Shown here: in pieces, positions 16,801 to 24,553 of the stretch
Layout of the letters: the number at the start of each line of letters is the position of its first letter
Numbering within the stretch: the stretch's first letter is position 1
From: Streptomyces griseicoloratus
Lineage (GTDB): Bacteria > Actinomycetota > Actinomycetes > Streptomycetales > Streptomycetaceae
Direction: 5' to 3'
NCBI RefSeq assembly: GCF_014534645.1
Contig: NZ_JACVQF010000162.1
Span: forward strand, 48,046-112,045
Length of the DNA: 64,000 nucleotides
Notes under the pieces: generated by a model
What the model was told of the DNA's origin: nothing
Database searches by the model: none
What the model saw: the letters and a program-made list of their open reading frames with translations, nothing else
Program-made: the position numbers and the translations under genes

Positions 16801-18411
16801 GCTGAGCACGGCGAACTCGTCGTGCACCGTCTCCCGTGGCGCCACAGACCCGGCGGCCCGGCCGTGGAGCTGAGCCGTCATGTGGGCACGGTCGGGGAAG
16901 TGACCGCGGTGGCCGCGCTCGCGACCGGCCCCGACAGCGCGTGGCTCGCCGCCGCCGGCACGGAGGTCCGCCTGTGGCGGCTGACGGATGCCGGCCGGAC
17001 CCTCACGGCCGGCGAAGAGGAGTCGGCCGGTGTCGCGTGCACCGCGCGCGCCATCGCGCTCGGCCGGGCCGGCGACCGGCCGGTGCTCGCCGTTCAGGAC
17101 GACGACGACCTGGTCACGGTGCGGCACATGGGCGAGGCCGCCCCCTTCACCTGGTTCCAGGCCGGGAAGAAGTACGCGTCTTTGAGCTTCGACCCGCGCG
17201 GCAGCGGGAGTCTCGCCGTCGCCGACGAGAGCCATGTCCGGGTGGTGCCGCCCACGCGCCGCGCCGGCGGACCGCGGCGCCGCCGCCGGCAGGACGAACG
17301 CTCCCTCGTCCACCTGACGGCCCACTCCGACGGGTCCGTGCTGCTGAGCCGCGTGCGGGGCTCCGACGTGCTCCTCGGCTCCCGTACGGCGACCGGCACG
17401 CTGTACCAGGACGCCGGCGTGCTGGCACACCAGGACAAGGAAGCGGTGGTCGGCGCGGTGACCGCGCTGGCGACCCGTGACGGCTGGGCCGTCGCCTCGG
17501 CGGCCGGACGCGTGATCCGCCTCTGGCACGTCCCGTCCCGGCCCGGCCCCGCACACCTGACGAAGGAACTGAGGCTGCCCGGCGACCAGAAGGACGAGCC
17601 CCTCAGCGGCGCCCTGTGCGAGACCGGCGGGCGCCTGCACTGGTTCGTGCCCCGCTCGCAGCGCCTGGAGCACTGGGCCACCGAGAACGACGGCTGGGGG
17701 GCGGACGGCTCGGGTGCGAATGGCTCCGGTGCGGACGGCTCCGGTGCGGACGGCTCGGGCGGGACGCACTGGCGGACGCTGCCGGCGGTGAACGTCCAGG
17801 ACACGGCGAAGATCCGCTGGACCCAGACACTGGCGGCTCCCGACGGCAGGCTCTGGCTCGCCGCCGAGTGCGGAGCCTCGGTGCGCCTTTGGTGCCTCGA
17901 CGAGGAGGCGAACCCGTCCGCCGACCGCAAGCCGCTCACGGTACGGCCCCCCACACCGCCCCGCCACCTCGCCCTCGGCGTGCTCTGCGAGGACGACCGG
18001 GTCACCCCGCTGCTCGCCGGCGCCGACCGGCAGCACATCTGGCTGGCCGTGGCCGGACCCGGCGACCGGGCCGCCCCCACGACGCTGCCGCCGCCGGCCC
18101 GGATCCCCGACCCGACCGGCGTCGTCCTGGTCGGACCGCCCTATCACCCGTTGCTGGTGGTGTGCGGGAAGGGCGCGGACTCGGCCGCGGTGTGGGACGT
18201 CGTCGGCCGGCGGTGGGTGGCCGCCGTCCCCTACCGGGGCTACGACGTCGAGGCTGCCGCCGCCGTGTGGGACGGACGTGACGTCCGCCTCGTCCTCCAG
18301 GGCGAGGACCGGTGCGACGAACTGGTCCTGGACGGTGACCGGTTGGCCGATCTCCTGGGCATCGAGACCGGGTGGTTCGGACGCCGGTGGTACGGACCGG
18401 TGGGAAGCTGA
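13840..18411 (+). CDS. Caspase-like protease + STAND/NACHT-type NTPase + WD40-like propeller protein
   Basis: 1523 residues. The N-terminus (about 1-250) is a C14 caspase-like domain with the dyad His88 (YWTGHGQ) and Cys139 (VIDACYS). A P-loop NTPase follows: Walker A GPAGSGKT at 326-333 and Walker B VFDGLDEA (Asp432, Asp435, Glu436), the DGLDE form typical of NACHT/STAND proteins. A helical region follows, then from about 827 to the end a beta-propeller with WD-like blades (VRLWRL near 1044, VIRLWHV near 1226, VRLWCLDE near 1348). Four 15-bp repeats encode a flexible linker at about 1288-1307. GTG at 13840 follows GGGGGAGG by five or six bases; the upstream in-frame ATG at 13819 has no ribosome site. 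By analogy with STAND proteins, the propeller senses a ligand, the NTPase oligomerises and the protease is released. Target unknown. Confidence 0.88.
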   Translation: MAVSGEADVEVARSSVVGTVTIDRYGCPRFDREHLATARERFVQAARRLGFAHDRALEGSGRHEDVYDAVSAFARQPAERKILYWTGHGQIDDPHYRLVCADGYDAEGKLVRSNTVTFDDVVTMFSHDPADVLLVIDACYSERRLGHAAMADLLNQWERREANRRAGTSPGLAVVCTARADQQAEAGQWVDWLVDTVNDPHAAVRTEHLDERLFHPTAKSVELSHLLHAVDGHVPDDDWSQRPVAREIRRLRPGFLHNPYFTSRRFPPARRPPDDRSWFRLGPGPGSRGAFSTGGDLKHFSGRHRALGRVVRWMETHDHGLLAVTGPAGSGKTAFIGCLVHLTIPGFPETMAAQPPAVVQPRPDSVHAAVHCAGKSLHELADDVCKALEPMLGPPGQQTAPPAPGAGATIAERVAWVGALVDGAGSLVLVFDGLDEAAPGQATDIARDFLNPLSAVPGVKVLVGTRDRPRRTAPGRVSEESLPEALRQTVPAVELDQDDDSEADIARHVGRVLAAEGSPYAARVDERIQAAQRIAALSHRNFLVADLCARDLVRRDETLPPQALDEIARRGTRDLDPFLDRELMAVADVIPPVSGDDWEDEDDPDAERGRRLRDLLLPVAATQGAGLPASLWLVLANAVRQEPSPEFTGELLSSVANRTQGALTASVSDDDRVLHRMLHPSFGAWLLADTDQQRLHRRIFQALHRHARGDWAGADPYIRRHLAAHAALGGRDLLARLLDDDEFLVHADPDILLPLVGTGPDAGRREQLYRRVAGEFQQRPSPQDRRALLLAERRVHYPEDYVPSRAQLWRDQWTDAGPEPLHQQWPGPAGAVTAVHWSAHGSGDDLITAAGRGEVASRRPRTGLRTRVHRSSAVPWETGGFLFGVCEVGSGLGRMVAALDGRGVLLWRGDANLPVHRLFWGGRPQSLTAAEFYGQSYLAAADGGRAWLWRWPARHPPADHEITRVSLGLPAARVALLALDEALLLLTAEHGELVVHRLPWRHRPGGPAVELSRHVGTVGEVTAVAALATGPDSAWLAAAGTEVRLWRLTDAGRTLTAGEEESAGVACTARAIALGRAGDRPVLAVQDDDDLVTVRHMGEAAPFTWFQAGKKYASLSFDPRGSGSLAVADESHVRVVPPTRRAGGPRRRRRQDERSLVHLTAHSDGSVLLSRVRGSDVLLGSRTATGTLYQDAGVLAHQDKEAVVGAVTALATRDGWAVASAAGRVIRLWHVPSRPGPAHLTKELRLPGDQKDEPLSGALCETGGRLHWFVPRSQRLEHWATENDGWGADGSGANGSGADGSGADGSGGTHWRTLPAVNVQDTAKIRWTQTLAAPDGRLWLAAECGASVRLWCLDEEANPSADRKPLTVRPPTPPRHLALGVLCEDDRVTPLLAGADRQHIWLAVAGPGDRAAPTTLPPPARIPDPTGVVLVGPPYHPLLVVCGKGADSAAVWDVVGRRWVAAVPYRGYDVEAAAAVWDGRDVRLVLQGEDRCDELVLDGDRLADLLGIETGWFGRRWYGPVGS
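17701..17760 (+). repeat. Four tandem 15-bp units in the propeller region
   Basis: Four contiguous in-frame 15-mers (gcg gac/aat ggc tcs ggy) encode A-D/N-G-S-G four times. They form a flexible, variable-length linker between two blades. Confidence 0.9.
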
Positions 18412-18423
18412 GGAAGGGAACTC

Positions 18424-19794
18424 ATGGAACACGATCTCGTCGTCTTCGTCCCCGGCATCGGGGGAAGCCGGCTCACCCGGGACGGCGTCGATCTCTGGAA
18501 CATGTCGCTGCAGGCCATGATGAGCCTGCGCAATCCCCGGCGCGCGCTGGAGGGCCTTGCGCTGGAACCCGGCATGGAGGACGGCCACCCGGAGGGACGC
18601 GACGCCGTCGAGGTCGCCGGACTGGTCCGGGAGCCGTTCGTCCTCAGCGGCCTCATGCGGCACCTCGGTTACCTCCGCATGCCCCAGGTCGAGGAGCACG
18701 CCAAGCCCGGCCAGTACCGCGAGTTCGCCTACGACTGGCGGCTTTCGAACCGCACGACCGCCGAGGACCTGCAGAAATGGACGGAGCGGGCGCTCGGCCA
18801 GTGGCAGGAGCAGGCGCGGACGTGGTACCCGGACATGCCGGACGATCCCAAGGTGGTCTTCCTGTGCCACTCCATGGGCGGCCTCGTCACCCGCTACTAC
18901 CTGGAGTGCCTCGGCGGACGCGAGATCACCCGGAGTCTGACCACGATCGGCACGCCGCACCGCGGCGCCGCCAAGGCGGCGCGGTTCCTCACCGGCCATG
19001 CCTTCGGAACCCGCCATCCGCTCCGGTGGTTCGGCGAGAACATCACGGAGCTGTGCCGCCGGCTGCCGTCCGTCTGGCAGCTCCTGCCCGTCTACGAAGC
19101 GGTGATCAGACCCGGTGAGCCGGACCGCCGCACCCTCCTTGAGGAACCGCTGGGCCTGGACAGCGACCGTCTGCGGTACGCGTTCCGCTTCCACGAGCAG
19201 TTCGAGGAGGCCGCCGCGGCGAACCTCACCGCCGAAGGGCGCCCCTACCGGGTGCACTGCCTCGCCGGAAACGCCCATCGCACCTGGCACGGCGTCGTGG
19301 CGCGGCCGGAGGGCCCCCGCTATGTGAAGGAGCTGGACAACTCCGGTGCCTGGCGTGGCGACGGAACCGTGCCCGCGGGGTCGGCGGTGGCCGACTGGCA
19401 CATGACGAGCTCGTCGGACGCCGTCTGGTACGGACACAAGCACGCCTCGCTGCACGGCGAGAAGCCGGTCGGTCGCCAACTCGCCCAGATCTTCCTGGAC
19501 AAGCCGGTGCGCGGCATGCTGGCCGACGAGGAGGAGTTCGGCTTCGAGGCTCCCGACCTGGCGTCGGCCGACACACCGTTCGAGGTCGTGGTCGACCGGT
19601 GCGAGAGGCGTCGTCACGTGGTCGCGCGACTGCGCGGGAACGGCGTCGACCTGCCCTGGACGGAGCTGATCCCGGACGGGGCCGGCAGACGGCGCGGCAG
19701 CCTCAGTGCCCCCGCGGGCGTGTGGACGCTGGAGGTCCGCGCCGACAACCCCGACACCGTGCGGCGCGACGCGGTGCTCGTGATCGACGAGTAA
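18424..19794 (+). CDS. LCAT/PGAP1-like alpha/beta hydrolase (putative lipase or acyltransferase)
   Basis: 456 residues. The N-terminus VVFVPGIGGSRL is the oxyanion-loop region of the LCAT/PGAP1-like lipase group. The nucleophile is Ser150 in CHSMGG, the acid probably Asp313 in GDGTVP, and the base a histidine of GHKHASLHG (338-344). About 80 residues at the C-terminus form a separate beta-rich domain. There is no signal peptide, so it acts in the cytoplasm or on the inner membrane face. It starts 12 bp after the caspase-STAND stop with AGGAAGGG between, so the two are translated from one message. The natural reading is an effector or substrate of that protein, possibly activated by cleavage. 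Phospholipids are the likeliest substrate, but this is inference. Confidence 0.82.
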   Translation: MEHDLVVFVPGIGGSRLTRDGVDLWNMSLQAMMSLRNPRRALEGLALEPGMEDGHPEGRDAVEVAGLVREPFVLSGLMRHLGYLRMPQVEEHAKPGQYREFAYDWRLSNRTTAEDLQKWTERALGQWQEQARTWYPDMPDDPKVVFLCHSMGGLVTRYYLECLGGREITRSLTTIGTPHRGAAKAARFLTGHAFGTRHPLRWFGENITELCRRLPSVWQLLPVYEAVIRPGEPDRRTLLEEPLGLDSDRLRYAFRFHEQFEEAAAANLTAEGRPYRVHCLAGNAHRTWHGVVARPEGPRYVKELDNSGAWRGDGTVPAGSAVADWHMTSSSDAVWYGHKHASLHGEKPVGRQLAQIFLDKPVRGMLADEEEFGFEAPDLASADTPFEVVVDRCERRRHVVARLRGNGVDLPWTELIPDGAGRRRGSLSAPAGVWTLEVRADNPDTVRRDAVLVIDE

Positions 19795-19968
19795 ATCGAC
19801 AAGTAACCGGCACGGCGCCCGCCACCGCAAGGATCTTGAGACGACCCGTAACCCGGTGAACAGCCGGGGGTTGGTAGCGGTGGGGGCCTGCTGCCCGGGT
19901 GCGGTCCCCTGTGCCGATGGCGACGCGATACGTCGACTCGCCTGTGGACAGCGGGAGGACACAGAGCC

Positions 19969-21495
19969 GTGGCGGAATCCGCGTACGGGGGTTTGGCGGC
20001 CGGGGAGCAGGACCCGGCGGCAGCGCGTGCGGTGCCCGAAACCGCGCCGAGGTGCCGGCCGGCGCGCGAGCCGGCAGCGCGCACCTACGCCCGTGCGCTG
20101 CCGATCGTGCCGGTCCGCGCCCGGGGTCTGACCATCGAGGGCGCGGACGGCCGCCGCTACCTCGACTGCGCCTCGGGCGCCGGGACGCTCGCCCTCGGCC
20201 ACAACCATCCGGTCGTGCTGGAGGCGATCCGCAAGGTCCTCGACTCCGGCGCCCCCCTTCAGGTCATGGACCTGGCGACCCCGGTCAGGGACGCCTTCGT
20301 CGCCGAGCTGCTCCGCACGCTGCCACCCGGGCTCGCCGACCGAGCGCGCGTGCGGTTCTGCGGGCCGGCCGGTACGGACGCGATCGAAACCGCCGTCGGA
20401 CTGGTCCGGGCCGCGACGGGGCGAACCGGGACGATCACGTTCGCCGCCGCCGACCCCGCCGATGCCGCCGCCCACGCCGGTGTCGACTCCCACGCCGATG
20501 TCGATGTCGACGCCGGACTGACCGGCCGGGCGGTGACCGGGCCCGACGACGCCCGTGGCACCCCGCGCGCACGGCTGCCGTATCCGCGGGACTACCGCTG
20601 CCCGTTCGGCCTCGGCGACCAGCGCGGGGCCGAACTCGCCGCCCGGTGGACCGAGTCCGCCCTCGACGACGCTGCGTCGGATGCGCGGCTGCCCGCCGGG
20701 ATGCTGCTCGAACCGGTCCAGGGCGGGGGCGGGGTGGCGCCCGCGCCCGACGCCTGGATGCGGCGCATGCGGCAGATCACGGCCGAACGGTCCGTCCCGC
20801 TGATCGTCGACGAGAGCGATACGGGCGTCGGGCGGACCGGCGCCTTCTGGGCGGTGGAGCACAGCGGTGTCACCCCCGACGTGATGGTCCTGTCCAAGGC
20901 GATCGGCGGCAGCCTGCCGCTGGCCGTCGTGGTCCACCGTGCCGACCTCGACACCGGGGAGTCCGGCGCCCACACCGCCTTCCGCGGCAACCAACTCGCC
21001 CTGGCCGCAGGCACCGCGACCCTCGCCCACGTCCGTGAGAACCGGCTCGCCGAGCATGCGGCGGCCCTGGGCTCCCGCATACTGAGCCGGCTTCGGGAAC
21101 TGGCGCGGGAGTTCCCCTGCATCGGTGACGTGCGCGGGCGTGGCCTGATGGCCGGGATCGAACTGGTGGTTCCCGACGGCGATCCTGAACCCCTCGACGA
21201 GCGGACTCCGGCCGACCGCGCCGCCCCGCCGGCCCGGTCTTTGCACCGTCCAGGCCCCGCCGCCCCCGAACTCGCGGCCGCCGTCCAGCGCGAGTGCCTG
21301 CGCCGCGGACTGATCGTCGGCCTCGCAGGCCGCCGCATGAACGTCGTACGGCTGCTGCCACCGCTGACGATCAGCGAGGAACAGGCGGCGGCGGTCCTCG
21401 ACCGACTGGCCGACGCGGTGCAGACGGTGGCCCGCGATCACGCCGAACAGGCTCCATCGCGACACCGACGTCGACCGGGCCGAGATCCCCGGTGA
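19969..21495 (+). CDS. PLP-dependent class III aminotransferase of the siderophore operon
   Basis: 508 residues, resembling diaminobutyrate-2-oxoglutarate aminotransferases that supply diamines for siderophores. Visible are CASGAGTLALGHNHP, FCGPAGTDAIETA (phosphate-binding region), the cofactor aspartate region LIVDESDTGVGRTGAFWA, and the Schiff-base Lys310 in VLSKAIGG. The usual YHG motif that stacks on PLP is absent; in its place lies a low-complexity Asp/Val/His-rich insert (about 162-186). The N-terminal 35 residues are an Ala/Arg-rich extension. GTG at 19969 follows GGGAGG by ten bases. First gene of a three-gene operon with the IucA/IucC synthetase and acyltransferase. Confidence 0.82.
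   Translation: MAESAYGGLAAGEQDPAAARAVPETAPRCRPAREPAARTYARALPIVPVRARGLTIEGADGRRYLDCASGAGTLALGHNHPVVLEAIRKVLDSGAPLQVMDLATPVRDAFVAELLRTLPPGLADRARVRFCGPAGTDAIETAVGLVRAATGRTGTITFAAADPADAAAHAGVDSHADVDVDAGLTGRAVTGPDDARGTPRARLPYPRDYRCPFGLGDQRGAELAARWTESALDDAASDARLPAGMLLEPVQGGGGVAPAPDAWMRRMRQITAERSVPLIVDESDTGVGRTGAFWAVEHSGVTPDVMVLSKAIGGSLPLAVVVHRADLDTGESGAHTAFRGNQLALAAGTATLAHVRENRLAEHAAALGSRILSRLRELAREFPCIGDVRGRGLMAGIELVVPDGDPEPLDERTPADRAAPPARSLHRPGPAAPELAAAVQRECLRRGLIVGLAGRRMNVVRLLPPLTISEEQAAAVLDRLADAVQTVARDHAEQAPSRHRRRPGRDPR
20456..20520 (+). repeat. Low-complexity GCC/GAT-GTC-GAC repeat inside the aminotransferase
   Basis: Imperfect short repeats of cacgccg(g/a)tgtcga type encode an His/Ala/Asp/Val-rich stretch where class III aminotransferases normally carry their YHG motif. 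Confidence 0.7.
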
Positions 21496-21640
21496 CGCCC
21501 TGGTGACGCCCTGGTGGAGGTCGCCGCCGTCCTGCCGGATCGGTCGCGGACGGCGCCGACACCGGCAGGGTTCGCCGTCGCCGCACTCGCCGTCCCTGCC
21601 CGCTCGCGGTGCGGGACACCGAACGTCACGAGGACCCACC

Positions 21641-23749
21641 ATGAACACCATTCCTGCCCCCAAGGACCACGCCGCTGTACCGGGTGCCGCTGCGCCGGCC
21701 GCCGCCGAAGGGACCGCCGCCGTGCCGGGTGCCGCGGTGCCGGCTGCCGTTGGGCGGGGCCCCGCTGTGCCGGGTGCCGCCGTGCCCGGTGCCGCTGAAC
21801 GGAGCGCCGCAGTGCCGGGTGTCTTCACTTCGGCCGCCGTCGGGCGGGCCGCCGCCGTGCGGGCCGGCTCCGCGTCGGCTGCCGCCGGGCCGGACTCTCG
21901 TCGGCGGGAGCGGGCGCAGGGTGCCGAGACGTCCGGCGGCGTCACCACTGGTTTCTGGGACCACGCGGACCCGCGCACCACCGCCCAGGCCGCAGCCGTG
22001 GAGAACCTGCTGCGCTGCTGGACACGGGAGACCAACCTGCCCGCGCCCGGCGACGGCGTCCTGCGCATCCCGCTGCCCGCCACCGGAACGTGCCTGCTCG
22101 TGCCCGTCCAGTACTGGTCCCCGACAGGCCTGCACCGCTTCGGCCTTCCGCGCCTGGCCGGCGCCCCGGAATCCTCCCCACCGGTGGATGCGATCACCGC
22201 CGCCGCACTGCTCGTCCGGGAGACGGCCGGCGGCACGGACTCCGACGGCGTGGACCTCGTCGCACGCGTCGCCGACTCCGTCCGTCGTACCGCTGTCTTC
22301 ATCCGCGACCGCAGGGAGCACCCCCGCGACGACTCCGATCTCTTCCTGGCCGCCGAGCAGGCTCTCGTCCTCGGCCACCCGCTGCATCCGACCCCCAAGA
22401 GCCGCGAGGGTCTCACCGACACCGAGGCACGGCTGTACTCACCCGAACTGCGCGGCTCCTTTCCCCTGCACTGGATGGCGGTCGCCCCCTCCGTCCTCGC
22501 CTCCGACTCGGCCTGGACCGAGCACGGCCGTCGCGTCACCGCGTCCCGTCTCACCGGACGCCTCGCCGGCCCCGGGCCGGCGCTGCCGGACGGATACGCG
22601 CTTCTGCCCCTGCACCCCTGGCAGCTCCGAGAGGTCCGGAACCGACCGGAGATCCAGGCCCTGCTCGACGCGGGGCTGCTCCGGGACCTCGGTGCGCACG
22701 GCGCCCCGTGGTGTCCCACCTCCTCTCTGCGGACCGTCCACCGCACCGGTGCCCCCGCCATGCTCAAACTGTCCCTGGCACTGCACATCACCAACTCCCG
22801 CCGTGAGAACCTCCGCAAGGAACTGCACCGTGGCGTCGAGGTGCACCGTCTGCTCCGCACCGGCCTGTCCCGGCAGTGGCACGCCGCACATCCGGGTTTC
22901 GACATCGTCCGCGACCCCGCCTGGCTCGCCGTCGACGCACCGGACGGCACGCCTGTGCACGGGCTCGACGTCGTCATCCGGCACAACCCCTTCCACCCGT
23001 CGGACGACGTCTCCTGCATCGCCGCACTCGTCGCGCCGCGGCTCCACCCGGGGGAGGGCGGCGCAGCGGGCACCTCGGAGGCGTCGGCGCCCGGTCGCGT
23101 CGAGCCGTCCCTAGTGGCCGAGACCGGCGAGCTTTCCCGACTGGCCGAGATCGTCAGACGGCTCGCCGCGCGAACCGGTCGCCCCCGCGAGGCGGTCGCC
23201 GCCGAGTGGTTCCTGCGGTACCTCGAACAGGTCGTACGTCCCGTGGTGTGGCTGGACGGCGAGGCCGGAGTCGCCCTTGAAGCGCACCAGCAGAACACGC
23301 TGGTCCTCCTGGACGCCGACGGCTGGCCCACCGGCGGCCGCTACCGCGACAACCAGGGCTACTACTTCCGCGAATCACGGCGTGCGGAACTCGACGCCCG
23401 CCTGCCCGGCATCGGCGAACACAGCGACACGTTCGTCTCCGACGAGGTCACCGACGAGCGATTCGCGTACTACCTCGCCATCAACAACGTGCTCGGCCTC
23501 ATCGGCGCCTTCGGCTCCCAGCACCTCGCCGACGAGCGACTCCTGCTCGCCGCCTGCCGCCGCTTCCTCGGCGGACTCGCCTCGGGGCCGGCCCCGCTGC
23601 GCAGCTCGCTGCCCGCCCGCCTGCTCGACTCACCCGTACTGCGCTGCAAGGCCAACCTGCTGACCCGCCTGCACGGCCTCGACGAACTCGTCGGCCCGGT
23701 CGACACCCAGTCCGTCTACGTCACCATCTCCAACCCCCTTCACTGCTGA
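21641..23749 (+). CDS. NRPS-independent siderophore synthetase (IucA/IucC family)
   Basis: 702 residues. NIS synthetases adenylate a carboxylate, typically citrate or a derivative, and join it to an amine or alcohol. ATP-site motifs are present: HPLHPTPKSREG (about 245-257), KLSLALHITNSRREN (about 375-390) and EAHQQN (about 546-551). The C-terminal FhuF-like segment YYLAINNVLGLIGAFGSQHL is also present. The first 95 residues are a low-complexity Ala/Val/Pro/Gly extension made of degenerate short repeats, unusual for the family. ATG at 21641 follows AGGA by six bases. It lies between the aminotransferase and acyltransferase. The chemical product is unknown. Confidence 0.9.
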   Translation: MNTIPAPKDHAAVPGAAAPAAAEGTAAVPGAAVPAAVGRGPAVPGAAVPGAAERSAAVPGVFTSAAVGRAAAVRAGSASAAAGPDSRRRERAQGAETSGGVTTGFWDHADPRTTAQAAAVENLLRCWTRETNLPAPGDGVLRIPLPATGTCLLVPVQYWSPTGLHRFGLPRLAGAPESSPPVDAITAAALLVRETAGGTDSDGVDLVARVADSVRRTAVFIRDRREHPRDDSDLFLAAEQALVLGHPLHPTPKSREGLTDTEARLYSPELRGSFPLHWMAVAPSVLASDSAWTEHGRRVTASRLTGRLAGPGPALPDGYALLPLHPWQLREVRNRPEIQALLDAGLLRDLGAHGAPWCPTSSLRTVHRTGAPAMLKLSLALHITNSRRENLRKELHRGVEVHRLLRTGLSRQWHAAHPGFDIVRDPAWLAVDAPDGTPVHGLDVVIRHNPFHPSDDVSCIAALVAPRLHPGEGGAAGTSEASAPGRVEPSLVAETGELSRLAEIVRRLAARTGRPREAVAAEWFLRYLEQVVRPVVWLDGEAGVALEAHQQNTLVLLDADGWPTGGRYRDNQGYYFRESRRAELDARLPGIGEHSDTFVSDEVTDERFAYYLAINNVLGLIGAFGSQHLADERLLLAACRRFLGGLASGPAPLRSSLPARLLDSPVLRCKANLLTRLHGLDELVGPVDTQSVYVTISNPLHC
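21665..21830 (+). repeat. Degenerate AVPGAA-type repeats at the synthetase N-terminus
   Basis: Several imperfect copies of a gccgtgccgggtgccg-like unit encode AAVPGAA/PAVPGAA segments. They are probably a disordered N-terminal tail grown by repeat slippage. Confidence 0.75.
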
Positions 23750-23797
23750 ACCAACCCGAGATCCATGCCCGACCCCGCCCCCGAGAGGAGCGACGCC

Positions 23798-24553
23798 GTG
23801 CCTTCCACCGATGCCGGCACCGACGCCGGTACCGCCCCGACCGCAGACATGGGCGCCGACCCGGGTCCCGGCAGGGGCGCGGACAGCGAGGACACACTCG
23901 ATCTGCACCTGCCCGGCGGGCTCGCCATGCTTCTCGCCGCCGAGGAGACCGCCATCACCGACGGGCCCCTGAGCGCCGGCGACGACCTGCTCGACCGCGT
24001 CGCCGACTGGGGACCGGCCGTCACCCCCGCGGGCGTGTTCCACCTGGTGCCGGTCCGACTCGGACGGGATCTCACGCTCATCAGCCGCTGGATGAACGAC
24101 CCCGCCGTCTCCGCCTTCTGGGAGCTGACCGGACCCCAGAGCGTGACCGAGCACCACGTACGGGCCCAGCTCACCGGCGACGGGCGCAGCGTTCCGTGCA
24201 TCGGCGTGCTGGACGGCGTGCCGATGAGCTACTGGGAGATCTACCGGGCCGACCTCGACCCGCTCGCCCGGTACTACCCCGCTCGACCCCACGACACCGG
24301 AATCCACCTCCTCATCGGCGATGTCGCCGACCGTGGACGAGGCCTCGGCGCGACCCTGATCAGGGCTGTCGCCGACCTCGTGTTCGACAAACGGTCCACC
24401 TGTTCACGTGTCCTCGCGGAACCCGATCTTCGCAATACCCCCTCCATCGCCGCATTCCTCAGCGCAGGCTTCCGGTTCTCCGCCGAGGCCGACCTGCCCG
24501 CCAAGCGAGCCGCCCTCATGGTCCGAGACCGGGCCCTGCGGCATCTGCTGTAG
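23798..24553 (+). CDS. GNAT-type siderophore acyltransferase (RhbD/IucB/AlcB-like)
   Basis: 251 residues from GTG 23798, chosen because GAGAGGAG lies seven bases upstream; an in-frame ATG at 23765 has no ribosome site. After a 35-residue low-complexity N-terminus, the C-terminal part is an acetyltransferase of the siderophore subgroup: FWELTGPQSV, MSYWEIYRADLDPLARYY, the acyl-CoA pyrophosphate loop DRGRGLGATLI, and a closing FLSAGFRF. Such enzymes acylate a hydroxylamine or amine of the siderophore precursor. It is the last gene of the NIS operon, 48 bp after the synthetase. No monooxygenase is encoded nearby, so the acceptor may be a plain amine. Confidence 0.82.
   Translation: MPSTDAGTDAGTAPTADMGADPGPGRGADSEDTLDLHLPGGLAMLLAAEETAITDGPLSAGDDLLDRVADWGPAVTPAGVFHLVPVRLGRDLTLISRWMNDPAVSAFWELTGPQSVTEHHVRAQLTGDGRSVPCIGVLDGVPMSYWEIYRADLDPLARYYPARPHDTGIHLLIGDVADRGRGLGATLIRAVADLVFDKRSTCSRVLAEPDLRNTPSIAAFLSAGFRFSAEADLPAKRAALMVRDRALRHLL

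Noticed and set aside
19795-19968. DmdR/IdeR iron box before the siderophore-type operon
   Set aside because: No TTAGGTTAGGCTAACCTAA-like palindrome is visible.
13849-23331. Open frame of 3160 codons on the minus strand
   Set aside because: It is antisense to the caspase-STAND, lipase and siderophore genes, has no ribosome site and shows shadow composition. High GC removes stops from antisense frames.
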